A stretch of 64,000 nucleotides of DNA from Diprion similis (taxonomy: Eukaryota > Arthropoda > Insecta > Hymenoptera > Diprionidae), in the NCBI RefSeq assembly GCF_021155765.1, contig NC_060115.1, positions 10,830,493 to 10,894,492 on the forward strand, given 5' to 3'. Under the pieces are notes generated by a model that saw only the letters and a program-made list of their open reading frames with translations, made no database searches and had not been told where the DNA came from. Positions 49,986-62,700 of the stretch are shown here, in pieces. A program made the translations under genes and the position numbers. Every line of letters starts with the position of its first letter. The stretch's first letter is position 1.

Positions 49986-50559
49986 CCGTGTTGGCCCGAA
50001 TATAACTCGAGGTTTTTGGTAAGCGACCTTACCCTTAAAAACCGGCCTCTACTAATCTTCGGGACTTTTTAGGGATCTGCATTATCAACTGAAAATTCCG
50101 TTACCGACGGATAATTGTAATATTCCCGCGATGCAATATTCGGACACTGCGCATGCGCGTCCAATTTGAAACATCAAACATTCGTACTTCAATTTTTTCA
50201 AAGCATCAGTCTGAAGTTGGAATGAACAAATTGTTGATCAAATGTTTCGTGCGTGCAATAATTGAGAAAATGAATGTTCGGAGTGCAGATAGAATGGAAT
50301 GTAGAGGTTCACCGACAAATTAAGTGAACAAAAACGTTCCTCATAGTTATGACGTGAACTTTAAACTAATAGTTGTGCGGAAAGCCGAAAACACCAACAA
50401 TTCTCGAGCTGCGTTAAAATACGGTACACTAGAAAAAAATGGACGCGATTGGCGTAAAATGAAACAAAAGCTAAAGAAATTCAATTTATATTCGGATCCA
50501 AAAAAGTCCTGAATCGGAGGCCAAAGATTAGGGATCGACTTATATTCGGGCCCACACGG
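49986..50559. mobile_element. Pogo-like non-autonomous DNA transposon, 574 bp
   Basis: Terminal inverted repeats CCGTGTTGGCCCGAATATAA (left) and CCGTGTGGGCCCGAATATAA (right, read inward) differ at one position in 20. TA flanks both ends (49984-49985, 50560-50561), as for the Tc1/mariner/pogo superfamily. The interior keeps a fragment of a transposase N-terminus (50324-50512). The well-kept ends suggest a fairly young insertion. It lies in the gap between the convergent TEX10 and ATP13A genes. Confidence 0.88.
50324..50512 (+). pseudogene. Transposase N-terminal DNA-binding fragment inside the pogo-like element
   Basis: The 62-residue frame reads SYDVNFKLIVVRKAENTNN, then SRAALKYGTLEKNGRDWRK. 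This has the look of the N-terminal helix-turn-helix (Brinker/CENP-B/Psq type) common in pogo-like transposases. It runs straight into the right inverted repeat, so the catalytic domain is deleted and no active enzyme can be made. Confidence 0.6.
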
Positions 50560-50629
50560 TATGTAAACCGACATTAATTACTTTTGAATTATACGTATTT
50601 AGTGCATCTCATTGACAATGTAGACAATA

Positions 50630-50836
50630 ATGTTCGATATTGAAAGGCACAAACTTAAAACCTATCGTTGGAAAGAGCAATCTAATGTTGGCTTAATTAG
50701 ATATGAAAAAAGAATTGGTCGAGTTCATGATGAATTGAAAACGAACTTCAAACAAAATTCTCTCTCTGATAAACTAAAATTACAGTTCAATGAGATCTTA
50801 CATTTGCGTGGCAAAATTGAATCGAGAATAAGATGA
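50630..50836 (+). CDS. Candidate small charged protein, 68 aa
   Basis: Not recognised. The open frame starts at an ATG with A at -3 and an in-frame TAG at 50621-50623, and ends at TGA. The product is rich in Lys/Arg/Glu with a helical pattern (RIGRVHDELKTNFKQN, KLQFNEILHLRGKIESRI) and no membrane segment, so a short coiled coil is plausible. Base use looks more coding-like than the flanks. It sits 70 bp beyond the pogo-like element and 72 bp from the ATP13A stop codon on the other strand. It could be a small gene, a terminal exon or chance. Confidence 0.3.
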   Translation: MFDIERHKLKTYRWKEQSNVGLIRYEKRIGRVHDELKTNFKQNSLSDKLKLQFNEILHLRGKIESRIR

Positions 50837-50908
50837 CTTTTTTTTTTCGTTATTACGTCGTAATAACTTTACTGGATTTTTCCATAATTTGAATAATGAC
50901 AATTGTGC

Positions 50909-53900
50909 TCAGCATTTAGTCATTATATTTTCCTTTTCCTCCTTTTCATCGTCAACAAATGCAATATTTTCTATCCCATTAACACCTTGAACTTGTTCCT
51001 CTTGCGCAGCAGGGATTGCGGTGAAAGCATCAGATTTACCGTTTTCCGTTATCGATTCAATATCGGAAATGCTATGGTTTCCCGGTATATCAGAAATATT
51101 TTCGACGCTGGGAGTAATTTGCAAGACTGGGCACAGTGGACTCAGTCTTGGCCACGTTAACGTGTTCTTAAGATACTGGCCGATGACCAAATACTGTTTC
51201 TTAGACTTTTCGGGTCGGTAAAATCTCGGCCGAAGTTTTTTCTCGATAAGAAATTCGATCACGAATGACTCGAAGAATAAGCAAACGAAAAAGTTTGCGC
51301 ATGCCAGCACCAGTATTCCAAATCGCCATTTGTAATCTGGAGGCAAGATCAATTGTAACGCGCTTACTACCCAGTTAGCCGGATACAGAGTTATGTAAAC
51401 GCATATTCCGATCAGGAGTAATATCGACATTGTGAATGCCGTGTTCGTGTAAATTGGCTTTCTGTAGGGCCGACCACGCGAGAATACAACCGCCATTGTG
51501 ATGTACTGGAACATGGAAACGCAGAAGACCGAATAGTTCTGGTAACACGTGTAGCCAACTTTCTCGGAATACTTGAAAGGAACAAACCACGAGAAGCGTT
51601 GAACCACGTAAAATGCGACACTTTGAAACACGGTCATAACGAACATCAGGAATATCAGAGATAACAACGGTGTAAAACTGAGGAGGCTTGTACTCGGTGG
51701 TACTTTCGCCAGTTTGCCCTCGTAGGCTTGTGTTTTTCCGAAAAAAAATGCAAAGTTCACTACCAAGAAAATGTCGATGAACAAAAATTGCAAATCCGTC
51801 AAATTCGAATCGATCGAATACAGTATTACTACGGACAAGAATTCCGTCAGTGAATAAGCAACCATGAATTTGAAAATCCCAAACGATGTGACTAGCGCTG
51901 CTCTTCCTTGTCTTATCACTTGGAGCATGCATCTTATATCCGGTATGCGTGATGTAAACGGGCTCGCAACGCTGTAAAATCATGGAAATAAAAATTTACT
52001 CTCGTTTCTTCCAGTTGCGAAATAACATTCTCGATCTTAATGTCACGCGGAAAAAATAGGGAGAAAAGTTTGCTCACCTAGACTCAGCTTCCGAAAGAGA
52101 CACTCCTGCATGGGCTGCCTTCAAAGCTCCGCAATCGTTAGCGCCGTCACCACACATTGCTAGAACGAAATATTCTCATATTTTTACAACTCTATGAAAT
52201 AACCAACAGCTTTCAATACCCGGTAAAGTTTTCCTTTGCGTGTATGTAACTATAGTTATAAGTAAAACTGATTTTTTTAAAGACCTCGTACATTGATTAA
52301 TACTCTAAAGTTGAATTTTGCCTGGATATAAAAATTTTTATATTTCAGAGAAATAATTTAACGTAAATCATTGGCATTAAGCAAAGACCATGTAAAGGTG
52401 TTTCTAGCGAAAATGTCCCAAGAAAGATCTCAAGAACTTATCTACTGGAATAAAAAACTTTTTTTAAATATTCTCTGCAGAGTTTTTGCACCAAAATAAT
52501 TAGCGAAATATTGACTTGACTGGAAAATATTCGATTAAGGATAAACTAGTTCTTAAGCACAATATGCACGCGTGCAACGCAATTTGAGTCACCTACCGAC
52601 ATAGTACCCGAGTTGCATCAGTTCCAGAACAAGCTGTTGCTTCTGATCACTAGTCATTCGAGCGAATACCGCACCTCGGACACATATTCGTGACAATATT
52701 TCTGGATAGTGTTCTCGTAGTAGCGCCCAAGTTTGACCAGTCAAAGCGAATCTATAGCCATCAACGTCGATTCCTCGCTCGATTGCTTCCAGTGTCCGTA
52801 TCATCAATTTTCTATTCTGTATTTTCTGTATCCCAAAGAAATAATCCTTGTCTATTAAATGCGTAAATAAACTATTGCATTGTTAACGGTTGGATTGGAA
52901 ATTGGATTGGATTTCACAGCGTACAGTTTCGGTGAATGTTCAACGTTTGTCCGGACTCTTAAAGTATTATTTGTGATTCGAATAAACTCTATGATTATAG
53001 GAAAAACAGAAAGTGCAAACACTTCATCAGCTTTCACCGGAGGCTTTCTCCGAAAACTTAGCGATCTATTTTCTTTTGCTCTAAAATTAGAGACGAAATT
53101 TTTTGCACATGCATTTCTTTCATCACTGAAAATTGCAAAGTACCGAAGAAAATTACATGACATTTCCAAAATTTAGTATTTGTATATACAAAAACCGATA
53201 GTTTTCAGAAATTTGATGTCATGTATGTCAGCAATTTTCCGCGTTTTATTCCGACCTATAATGAGAAGTTCTCGACGTGAGCGAGTTTTTCTTCAGCCGA
53301 CTGAACCGTCTCGGTTGATTCAACAAATCCTTTCACTCGCAACGGCGCAAATGATGCTGCGTTATTTTTGTAGCCTAGCAAGAACTAGCGCAGCTATACG
53401 AATATCGAGAATACGAAAGCTAGCGTTTTTGCGTCAAGTCCACGACGTAAGCATGCAATTATGTCTTCGTATCGCTTGTTCCGTTATTTCTATATAATCT
53501 CAAAGCCAGCAATTACGCATGGAGCAAATTGAGTCGTTTTTTGTTATCGAAGGTATACGCTGGATGAAAAATAACATTATTCTTGCATTACGTCGAACGT
53601 ACATACGTTACTGTAATTATTCTTGTTGAGATATAAGTATTTTCGTTACCATTTTGGCAGGTGCTCCTTGGGCATAGAAAAATATTTCAGGTGGAGATTT
53701 CAAATTTCCTGGTACAACAGTCACGTTAATAACAGTTTCGAAAGACGATAGTATGCCACAGTCTTTCGCAACACTGACAGCAGTTTGGATATTGTCTCCT
53801 GAAAGTTTGTTGAAATTGTCTAAATTACAATTACAGTACTCCACATTCATTCTAACTTAGTACACATTTCACGAGCAAATTGTCGTACATTAATTTTTCA

Positions 53901-56900
53901 ATATCGGTATTTAGAATGAATTTTGGTCATCTAATCGTTGTTTTTCTTGCCATGGCAAATGCGTCACACCAATAAGCAGCATCATAGAAAATCTTAATCT
54001 TTGGATATGAAAATATCTATTTTAAAAGAAAAGGATAACATGAGCTTTGCTCCAGAGGTAAACTGACCTGTTACCATTATGACACTGATATTGGCTTCCC
54101 TCAGCTCTTTTATCACCTCCACAGTCGGTTCTTTCAGACGATTTTCCAGTACGACTAACCCGAGGAATTCCAAATCTTTTTCTACTTGATCTCTCGACAT
54201 TCTCTGAATCTAAAAACCATTGTATAGAAAGTAGAAAAAAAAAATCGAAAGAATCTATGCATGCGATATAAAATTCTTTAAAGATCGATTCTCCTCTTTT
54301 AAACTGGATTAAATTTTTTTTTTTTTTTTTTTTTTTTTTTGCAAAATTCATTTGGAGGCCCAGCAAACTCCGTTCCCTTTCCTGTTTTCCTCTATATTCA
54401 CCTTAGCGTAGTTGCCTCCAACGGAAGTACGAGCAAGAGCAATGACTCTGTACCCCTGTTCGGTATACTGCTGCAAAGCTTCGGTAATATTTCTTGGTAT
54501 AGAGTCGGGTTTACTCAAGCTGAGTATCATCTCGGGTGATCCTTTTGTGTAGGCCAAAAAACGATCGGATCCCAACACCCTGACGATCACCGACATCCTC
54601 TGTAACGTGCTAGAAAAGTGATACTGCTGCACGATCCCTATCTCCGATATGTTGTTTATATTTTCTGTGAAGTTCTCGTTCGTTGGAGGTTTCACAATCG
54701 TTGGTACAAGCAGATCGTACTTGCTGGTGTCCGCTATTTCAGGCTCCTCGAGAATCCATCTTGTGCTTTCGAACATCTGCGAAGAGATTAACGATCAAAC
54801 GATCTTAATCAAGATCTCATAGGCTGGAGCCTGCTTTTTGCGATTCGCGAAGCTGGCTTCGGCATGGTTTTAGGTACCTTGACGTCCAAAGGATCTCCGC
54901 ACAGCTCACCCCCGATCAACGTCAGGCTGTGACACACCAGCATGCCTTCGAATATCGGATGAGTTTTGAGCGATGGCACATCCTTAACGGGTCCTCCGAG
55001 AAGTCCATCGCTACTTGGCACGACTCCCCACATGTCCAATCCATCCTCGGTCAGAGTTCCTGTCTGATCAGAGATGGAGAAGATTGATGTTCATTTGTTC
55101 TGTATCGCACACTCTTATGATTGGATCAAGCATTGGCACGCCATAAGCTGCTCAGCTGACTTCGTTCTTTCCAAACAAAAATCCAAATTCATCTCAGAAG
55201 TGAAAATTAATCTTTATGATTATTTAATACTGTTGTCGAAGGGAGCCTAGACCCTGATGTCTTCCTACCTTATCGAAGCAAACGCAGTTCAAGCTCCCGG
55301 CAACGTTGATGACTCTGCTATTTATGCAATATATTTGCGCACACTTCAATCTCGCTTGAGCGTATAACTTCCCGACTGTCATTGCTGCAGGCAACGCAGG
55401 TGGAATCACAATCGTAATTATGTCCAATGCCTTTATCGCAATATCTCCAGCGGTCGTTCCACGGGATATCTGAATCGAACGACAGACAGCGTAAGGTTTG
55501 CACGTGGTCTCTTCTAAGTTTTTGCAAGTACAGTTATTGATTAAAATGTTGAATATCACACAACCGGTCCTGAGTTAGTGTAAACAATAATAATATAATA
55601 ACGGTCTCGATCGTCAATGATAAAGATACTATCGCAAATCCTTCCAGACCGGTTTACCTTGCTGACAATGGTGTAGGTGAAACCGCATGTTGCTATGACA
55701 GCTAAAATAGCGATGAATTTGTACGAGTCTTGGTCAAATTTGAAATCTGCAGGTGGTGGGTATAAGATAGCCGCTACCAGGGCTCCTCTGCTCGTTTCCA
55801 GTCCAGTTCTCACAACCTTGGCTAAAACCGGTCCGCTGCCGTAGTACCTTTAATAATTGGATCATAGGTTCTCGATGGTTTGTCAATAAACGGAAATTAA
55901 TCCGATGGTCAAAAAATAGCGATCTTATAGACTTCTATACAAAATTTTGCGACAATAAAAAGTCTGATCTCCTATATATAAAATAACCTGCGTGAAGGAG
56001 GGTTAATAGCTGGTATTAGGTCATGGCTATTTACCTTGTCTGTATTATTAACGTTCCACTGTACAGCGTGTGTTGGGCGCAGCTTTTTGGATCGTAGACA
56101 ACTGAGTGCCGAGGCAAAGGTGTTTTTGTAACCGGTATGGATTCACCTGAAGGAAAATCATTGCCATTTTATTTGCATATTTAATTTCTTGAATGCAGTC
56201 ATTCGTTCGTTCTTACTTTCTGCTAATCCGTAAAACGGTGATTGGTGTGAATAACATTTTAAATGAAAATACTTAGTATTGGTATTTTTGAAATTTGGCA
56301 GTTGTGTGAGAATTTTTCGTTTCATTTCACTGTATGTATAACGTTACCACGGATAACTCAACGTTTTATATTAATATATATGGGCAGTTCCACGTCAACT
56401 GTTTCACATGACAAGCGATTTCATTCTTAGAACTTAGTGAGATCGTTGAGTTTTCCCAGAAACCAATTGTTTGCCAAAAGATTTGTAAAAATTTTCACCA
56501 CTGTAGAAGTCACGTGCCTTCAAATTTTCTGTTCGATGAGTTTAAAGAAATTTTTATACCTCCGAAATCATTTGTTATATTATCAATTTTTTTTAATTAC
56601 TTTAACCGAAAAATGTTCAAAGTCTCGGGAGAAAAATATATGTCATTTATGCAAGCTGTAAAAAGTGGCTTGAATCATACATAAATAAAACAAAATAATC
56701 AATTTTTAATGGTGTATTCTCACTTTAAAAATTTGGAAAGAATATATGTTATTTCGTGCGGTTTTATCGTTATTTTGAAGTCTTGATAATTTGGTGTTTC
56801 ATGTAATTTACGGGATATCAACCGTTGGCTGGTACTGTGGGGTCCTAGATGACCCTACTCTCATTCATAAAAAATACTAAAAAAAATGGACTCGATTTCT

Positions 56901-59790
56901 TTGGAGTTTTCGATTTTTTCTGCGTTTAACATTTTTTTTCATGACTAAAACTTCGTCCTTTAAATATTCTGTACTAGATTTAAAATAAATGTTATTCTGA
57001 GCCTTCCATGGACCAACTGGACAAAAATGCGCCTGATACAGACTTCAAAATTTAATATCTTGTAAAATAGATGAGACACCAAACTTTCGAAGCTCTCAAA
57101 ATAAGGGTAAAACCATACAAAATAACATATATTTATTCTAAATTTTATAGAGTGATAGAACACCATTGGAAACTGAATTTTAGTGTATTTGCATGATTCG
57201 GTAAACATTTCACAGCTTGCATCGATAACATATTTTTCTCCTCAAACTTCGGACTTTTATGCATCAAACTAACTCAAGTACCTGACTGAGATTCTGCTAA
57301 ATAGTTTGAGATTTACGAATTTTTTTATTTTACATCATCGAACAAAAATTTTTCATGTAACAACTTTAACAGATCTGAAAATTTTCAGAATTTAAATAAA
57401 ATCGCATGTTTAGATCTGGATACCGTCGAATACCACAGCGATAATATATTTTGTTACCAACATTTAACGTGAAGCAGACACCGGAGTACTCATCTTAGAA
57501 CGCTACGTGATAGTAACTTATTATTATTCTCAAGCGGGACTTTGTGTCATGCGAGAGTGACGTGGAGTTCGGTAAAAAATTGTAATCCATAATTAATCCA
57601 GTCAAAAAGTAAAAAACGACCGGTTCCATAAACAACTTCATTTCCATGAATTCCCGTTCAGTATTGTAGATACGAGACACTTGACACAACGAACATATAT
57701 ATTGATACGTTCGCAATTTTTTCTAGATCGGCATTATCATCATCATCAGATAAAAATAACAAGGTGCTCAATTATCGAAGTGCGAGTTCTCGGTTAAACC
57801 GGAAATTCAAAGTCAACTCGTCAATTATACACATGAATCGATACTTTTTCTACGCGCATTCATTGGTCATTACTCACCTGTCAACATGGACTCGTTCAGT
57901 ATGCATTGTCCTGTGAGAAGGACCGCGTCACAGACAACAATCCCTTGATATTTTGGCAGTTCAATGACATCGCCGGGGACCAGTTCCGAACTTGAAATGG
58001 TCTCGAATACTCCTGGTCCTCTCCAAACTCTGACATTTTCTGAGGAAGCGACGGTACCGTGGAGGTTCTTCTGATTCTGATAACAAATACGCGATTAGAA
58101 GTTCGGGGAAAAAATGTTTATTACCGTCGTTTACAATCATAATTAGCAGGAATTTATGACGATAATTAAAGTATAATAGAAGCAATCAGAATTACAGTAC
58201 TTTTGTGGTAGAAAATGTTTTTTCTTCTCTCTTTAAACTTACCTTGCGAGTCTGTATTATCGAACTGATTATACCGAACAAAGACATGCCGATAATTGCG
58301 ATCGTGTAATAGATATATCCTTCGGCAAACCACACGGCCAAGGTGAATACTTGAAAAATGTAGAACGGGTTTATGCATTCCAACAAGAGTAGAACGCCTA
58401 TACTTTGCACTGGTACTAGTATTTCATTGTTACCGTAAACGATCCTCCTGATTGTGCGGAAAAAAATCTTTGAGCGATGGATAAGCGATTGAATATTGTT
58501 GTTTGAATAGTTAAACATTTTGTCATATCACCTTAGCAATTGTTCCTCTCTGGATAAACCTTTGGCTTCGTGAAGATCGGCGCATAGTACATGCTTGTCT
58601 AAGCCGACGAGCTTTGAGAATTCACTCTTGTTTGTGTCCCAAATATAGCATTGTTTTTTACACCAGAATGCCTTGTACTCGTCGACTTCTCGTAACGTAC
58701 CATTTTCCAATTTTATCGTTAACTTGCGCCCTTCGATTTTTCTTATCAGATCTTCTTCTATTTTACCCAGCATCTCACTCAAAGATTTCTCCCTGTTAAT
58801 GTACAAAAGACAGTATTCTCTCACGTATATATTTATATATTTTTTTCTTTTATACAGTCAGACATCCAGCTCTGTACCAATATTTTCTAAATTTGTTCAA
58901 AATTTTAAACTAATCTTCGGACTAGCTACGTAGAAAAATTATTCATTCGGCTTCGGAATGTAAAAATTGGTACTAAAAGATAAAGAACTAATTAATACAG
59001 ATCATCAAAAGTATGCCAATGGAATTTAAATTTGATTTAAATTAAATTTTTCATCGAGTAATTATTATTAATACAGGCTCTGAATGAAAATTCCAAACTG
59101 TTGAAAACTACGTGTTTTACATTATGATTTTATAATACTTGGGAAACTATAGTTTGGGCACGAATAATTAGTTATCGTGATCTGAAATGTATGGAAATTA
59201 AAATGCCATCATTCGTTACGTTACCTCAAATTCTTCGTAGAGACGGTCCTCACATCTTTGACAAAATACGATTTGTATTTTCCCTGGTAATCGTCCTGGA
59301 AAAACGAGAAAAAAAAGAAGAAAAAAAAAAAAAAAAAAAACTAAATGAGTGAATGAATATAAATTCGGAGATATAAGTTCATGTTTGCGCGTATCACGTG
59401 CTCCTAACGAGTTGCACCTGTTGAAATAGGTGAACATGTTACGGCTAGTTTACGTAATACCGTACTTACGATAATCAACAGTTTCGTAGCTCGGCTCAAA
59501 GGACATTTTCTATGAGTTGCATATAAATACAGCTGTGGATACCAGTGAAAAAATAATCTAACACAACCGGCAGTTAGAATAAACGTCACGTAAGTCAGGA
59601 AGCTCGCCACCGTGCTCCTCTCGAAGCCAAGTACTTGCTGAAAAGGTGAAAAGGAATCTAACGAATATAGTTGACATTTTATTGTTGACTCGTTATTTTT
59701 GAATTTTAACTTTCCTTACCATTTCATCATCATGCCCGCTGATGAGTTTCTGAAGATGAGATTCCGAATGAAATGTAGGTTTTTTCAAGT
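50909..59790 (-). CDS. ATP13A3: P5B-type ATPase (ATP13A2/3 group polyamine transporter), 16 exons, about 1230 aa visible, first exon missing
   Basis: Minus-strand exons 59790-59720, 59637-59470, 59295-59225, 58792-58532, 58447-58243, 58076-57878, 56146-56035, 55847-55658, 55469-55269, 55063-54878, 54776-54402, 54209-54068, 53798-53650, 52816 (or 52825)-52597, 52159-52078 and 51971-50909 join in frame. Motifs in order: NPFYIFQ, actuator LTGES, P5B signature PPALPAAMT, phosphorylation motif [10 protein letters not shown] (visible residue D491), KGSPE in the nucleotide domain, [12 protein letters not shown] hinge, and a C-terminal membrane domain with FQFLFID-like blocks. Length equals human ATP13A3. 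In animals these pumps sit in late endosomes and lysosomes and move polyamines to the cytosol. Introns split both the TGES and DKTGT motifs. The first exon seen starts mid-codon with no ATG, so the true start lies upstream. Confidence 0.95.
52826..53649 (-). other. ATP13A intron between the hinge-side exons
   Basis: 824-bp intron. Its plus strand carries two frames of about 100 codons (52880-53176, 53180-53497) with no recognisable domain. They are probably chance openings in a slightly GC-richer insert; a decayed mobile element cannot be excluded. Confidence 0.4.
56382..57572. mobile_element. Large foldback element (about 1.2 kb) in an ATP13A intron
   Basis: Ends GTTCCACGTCA (56387) and TGACGTGGAGT (57559-57569) are inverted copies. 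The arms continue: AATATATGTTATTTCGTG near 56741 faces ACAAAATAACATATAT near 57117, and ATGCAAGCTGT near 56649 faces ACAGCTTGCAT near 57212. The arms pair imperfectly over several hundred bases around a centre near 56980, with indels, so this is an old copy. No long open frame. It makes up most of the 1.7-kb intron between the exons ending 57878 and starting 56146. Confidence 0.72.
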
Positions 59791-62700
59791 CTATAAAACA
59801 GTAAATCCTTTACATAAATATTAACTGGAACCTGTCGGAGGAGTAAATTTTATTGAATAAAAAGGTCAGACATCGGTGCAGTAAATTGAAAGTAAATTTA
59901 AATATATTGCAATACTGCAAAGTGCTTTGAGCCATGCAGTTGATTGGATGTTGAATAATTATGGAAGAAAAGTCATCGATAATTTGCGAATTTAAAAATC
60001 AAAAGTAAATACCCGGAAGTGGTTGAGAGAGCTTTTATAATCGGCTGAAAGAAACAGCACCGTACAGCTGCTTCAGGCGTAATATGCGAAGCGTAAAGAC
60101 TGAGACATACGCTCCAGGCTTAAAGGTGATAAAATAAGTTTGTTTTCTTGAAATTAGTACACGCGTAATGCGAGCTTCGTGATTTTGCGAAATGATATTC
60201 TTCGTCACGCCGAACAACTGATTCCGCGAGCATTCGAAAGACGTTCGATCCTTTAAGTCCGGGATTTATTTTCTTATCGTGATTTCGCGATTTTTCTCCC
60301 GAACGAATAAACTCGTATAAATTATCTCGACACGCTTCATACGTAACATCGCAGCCCTGAAGCAAACCGCGTTCTATTCATCCGGGTAATTACTCGTGTC
60401 ACGTCGACGCTATCTTGGTGTTGGCTTCACCGTGTATCGCAGACAGCATGCATGCTTGCACATAGTACACGCGTCTATAAATGAGCTTTCATATGTGGGA
60501 AAATGTGGATGATAAATTGTCACACTCCGTTGCGCATCTTGTTGATAAATGGGCAGATAATCAAACAGCTTTACATTAAATAACGAAGAAACTCTACACA
60601 GACGCACAATATGATAAGTACGAAAAAACAGGTTGCTGGCAGATGATCTACATCTATTGAATATTCTTTACTGAACTGAACGGTTTCTATACATCGTTAT
60701 ATCCACGTCCTTTAAAAATGTCCAATTTTTAACGGGGTTGGCAACGTGACGCAAAATGCAAACCCAGTTCGCAGGATAAGGAAAGGAAACTACAACTGCA
60801 GACTGAATTCTAGCCATTCCATAGCGACGTTATAGATAAATGTCAAAAATCGGAAAGAAGTAGGACAGAAAATACTTCGCCTCGAGTGCACGGTGAACCG
60901 GTATAAGAAACAGGTCATTCTGGTTTAATTAATCAACTTTGCGCTACAGGCGTCTGCATAGCCAGGATATACTTTTTGATTAAACGAGGGATTTTCTACT
61001 TGCGCAATGCACTTCTACTTCTGTGATGCAGGTTTTCCATCATGAAATGGTACTGCATTAACTTCGTGCATAGCCGTAGGTACAATCTGCCCAACTATAT
61101 CGACGAACTGCAACTTATATACGCTCATTGTGTAACATCCGGCAATTGCGTTGCGTAATATGTATATTGCGAAAAGTACATAGGAAGTTTGAATTTCTGG
61201 TCAGACAAATGAAACTCATACTCAAGTAACGCGGACGATTAATTAAACAAAAACAAATATTACATAAAGTTATTTAAAAATTGTTTATTACTCGAACCGC
61301 TGAACCGGTTGAACACAAATAATGTGGTGAAGATCTTTAGTAATTCATTAGCGAATCAGCATTGAGTTTTTTGCTGCTCGGTGTTCAGTTTATGATACGT
61401 AAAACCAATAATTTGGTAGCGTAACAAGTGCCTATTATAGCCTCTTGATGGTCAGTTTCCGAGAGACTGTCCTTGAGTATCAGTTCGGTTAATCTCTGAA
61501 CTTCAACCACGCATCTGCAAAGGTCCGATTACACTGTCGTAGAATTCAGGTAAGAATATTTCAGGATTTTGTTCATTAGTTTCATTCAAGGAGATTTGAC
61601 GCAAGCCTATAATCATCCCATTTTTAAGACTTTGACTTCTATGGTTGAACAATGAGAGTTTATCCCATTCAATTGGTTCAAATCATGATTGATTTCGATT
61701 TCAAATTCAGATGCTCGGCGGAAATCGCAACGTTCATAATGTTATAAAACATCCATGTAAAATTCACTCTGCTCTAATATTTCGAACGCAAACTTTCACG
61801 GCCTCAAGTGTCTTATTCACGCCTGATGAAACCGAGGCACAGCAAGTGTACTTGTACTGTAATTGGTTATACACTTGATAGTTGCTCTAAAAGAAAAAAA
61901 AAAAAAGGAATCGTGTGTTTGACAAAAAAATGTTATTCAACGCGTAACGAGGTGCTATAAAAGAAATGTATGTACAAATGGCAAACCATCTGTGTGTTGA
62001 TTCAAGCTCAAGTCATACGCTTGAATACACCTACGTGACATAGAGTTATTTTTTTTTTTTTAGTGAAATCACGTTCCTCGATTACGTGCGAAGCATGCCG
62101 ACACGCAATGATTACGAAGCAAAATAAAGGAAAGAAAGAAAAAGAAATAATAATAATAATAATAATAATAAAAATTGTTCAAAAACGAATTCATCGCGAG
62201 AAATTTCATACAATGAGTTACCGACGAGGTATATAGAATAGCGTTGTATACCAATAATTGGACTATTGGTAGCCGTGTAATTACACTTGACATTATCGTG
62301 AGTGTTGATTGTTGAAACACGCGATGGTGTGTGTATTTACGATATCGACAACACGAGGTGTAAGGTATTATTCGAGGGACATCTGACGAGACATTTTATG
62401 TGTGCACAAAGCAAGGTAGGTCAAGGACCCGATAATACCTAATCTCTATGTACAGCGTGGTTGGAAGGTGGATGAAATATTGAGACATTCCTGCTTCCCA
62501 CAGGAAAAGTGACGGTAAAATAAATGCACTCGCGTATTATGCGAAAAGAAAGTGCATGGCTGATTGATTGTTGAGAAACGGTTCGACAAATCATCGCAAG
62601 TAATATGGTTGCGCTTTCGATGGATATTCAGTTAGTTAGCATCGTTACTTCACACACACACACACACACACACACACTTAGGCGAAAGTAAAAAGTATTT

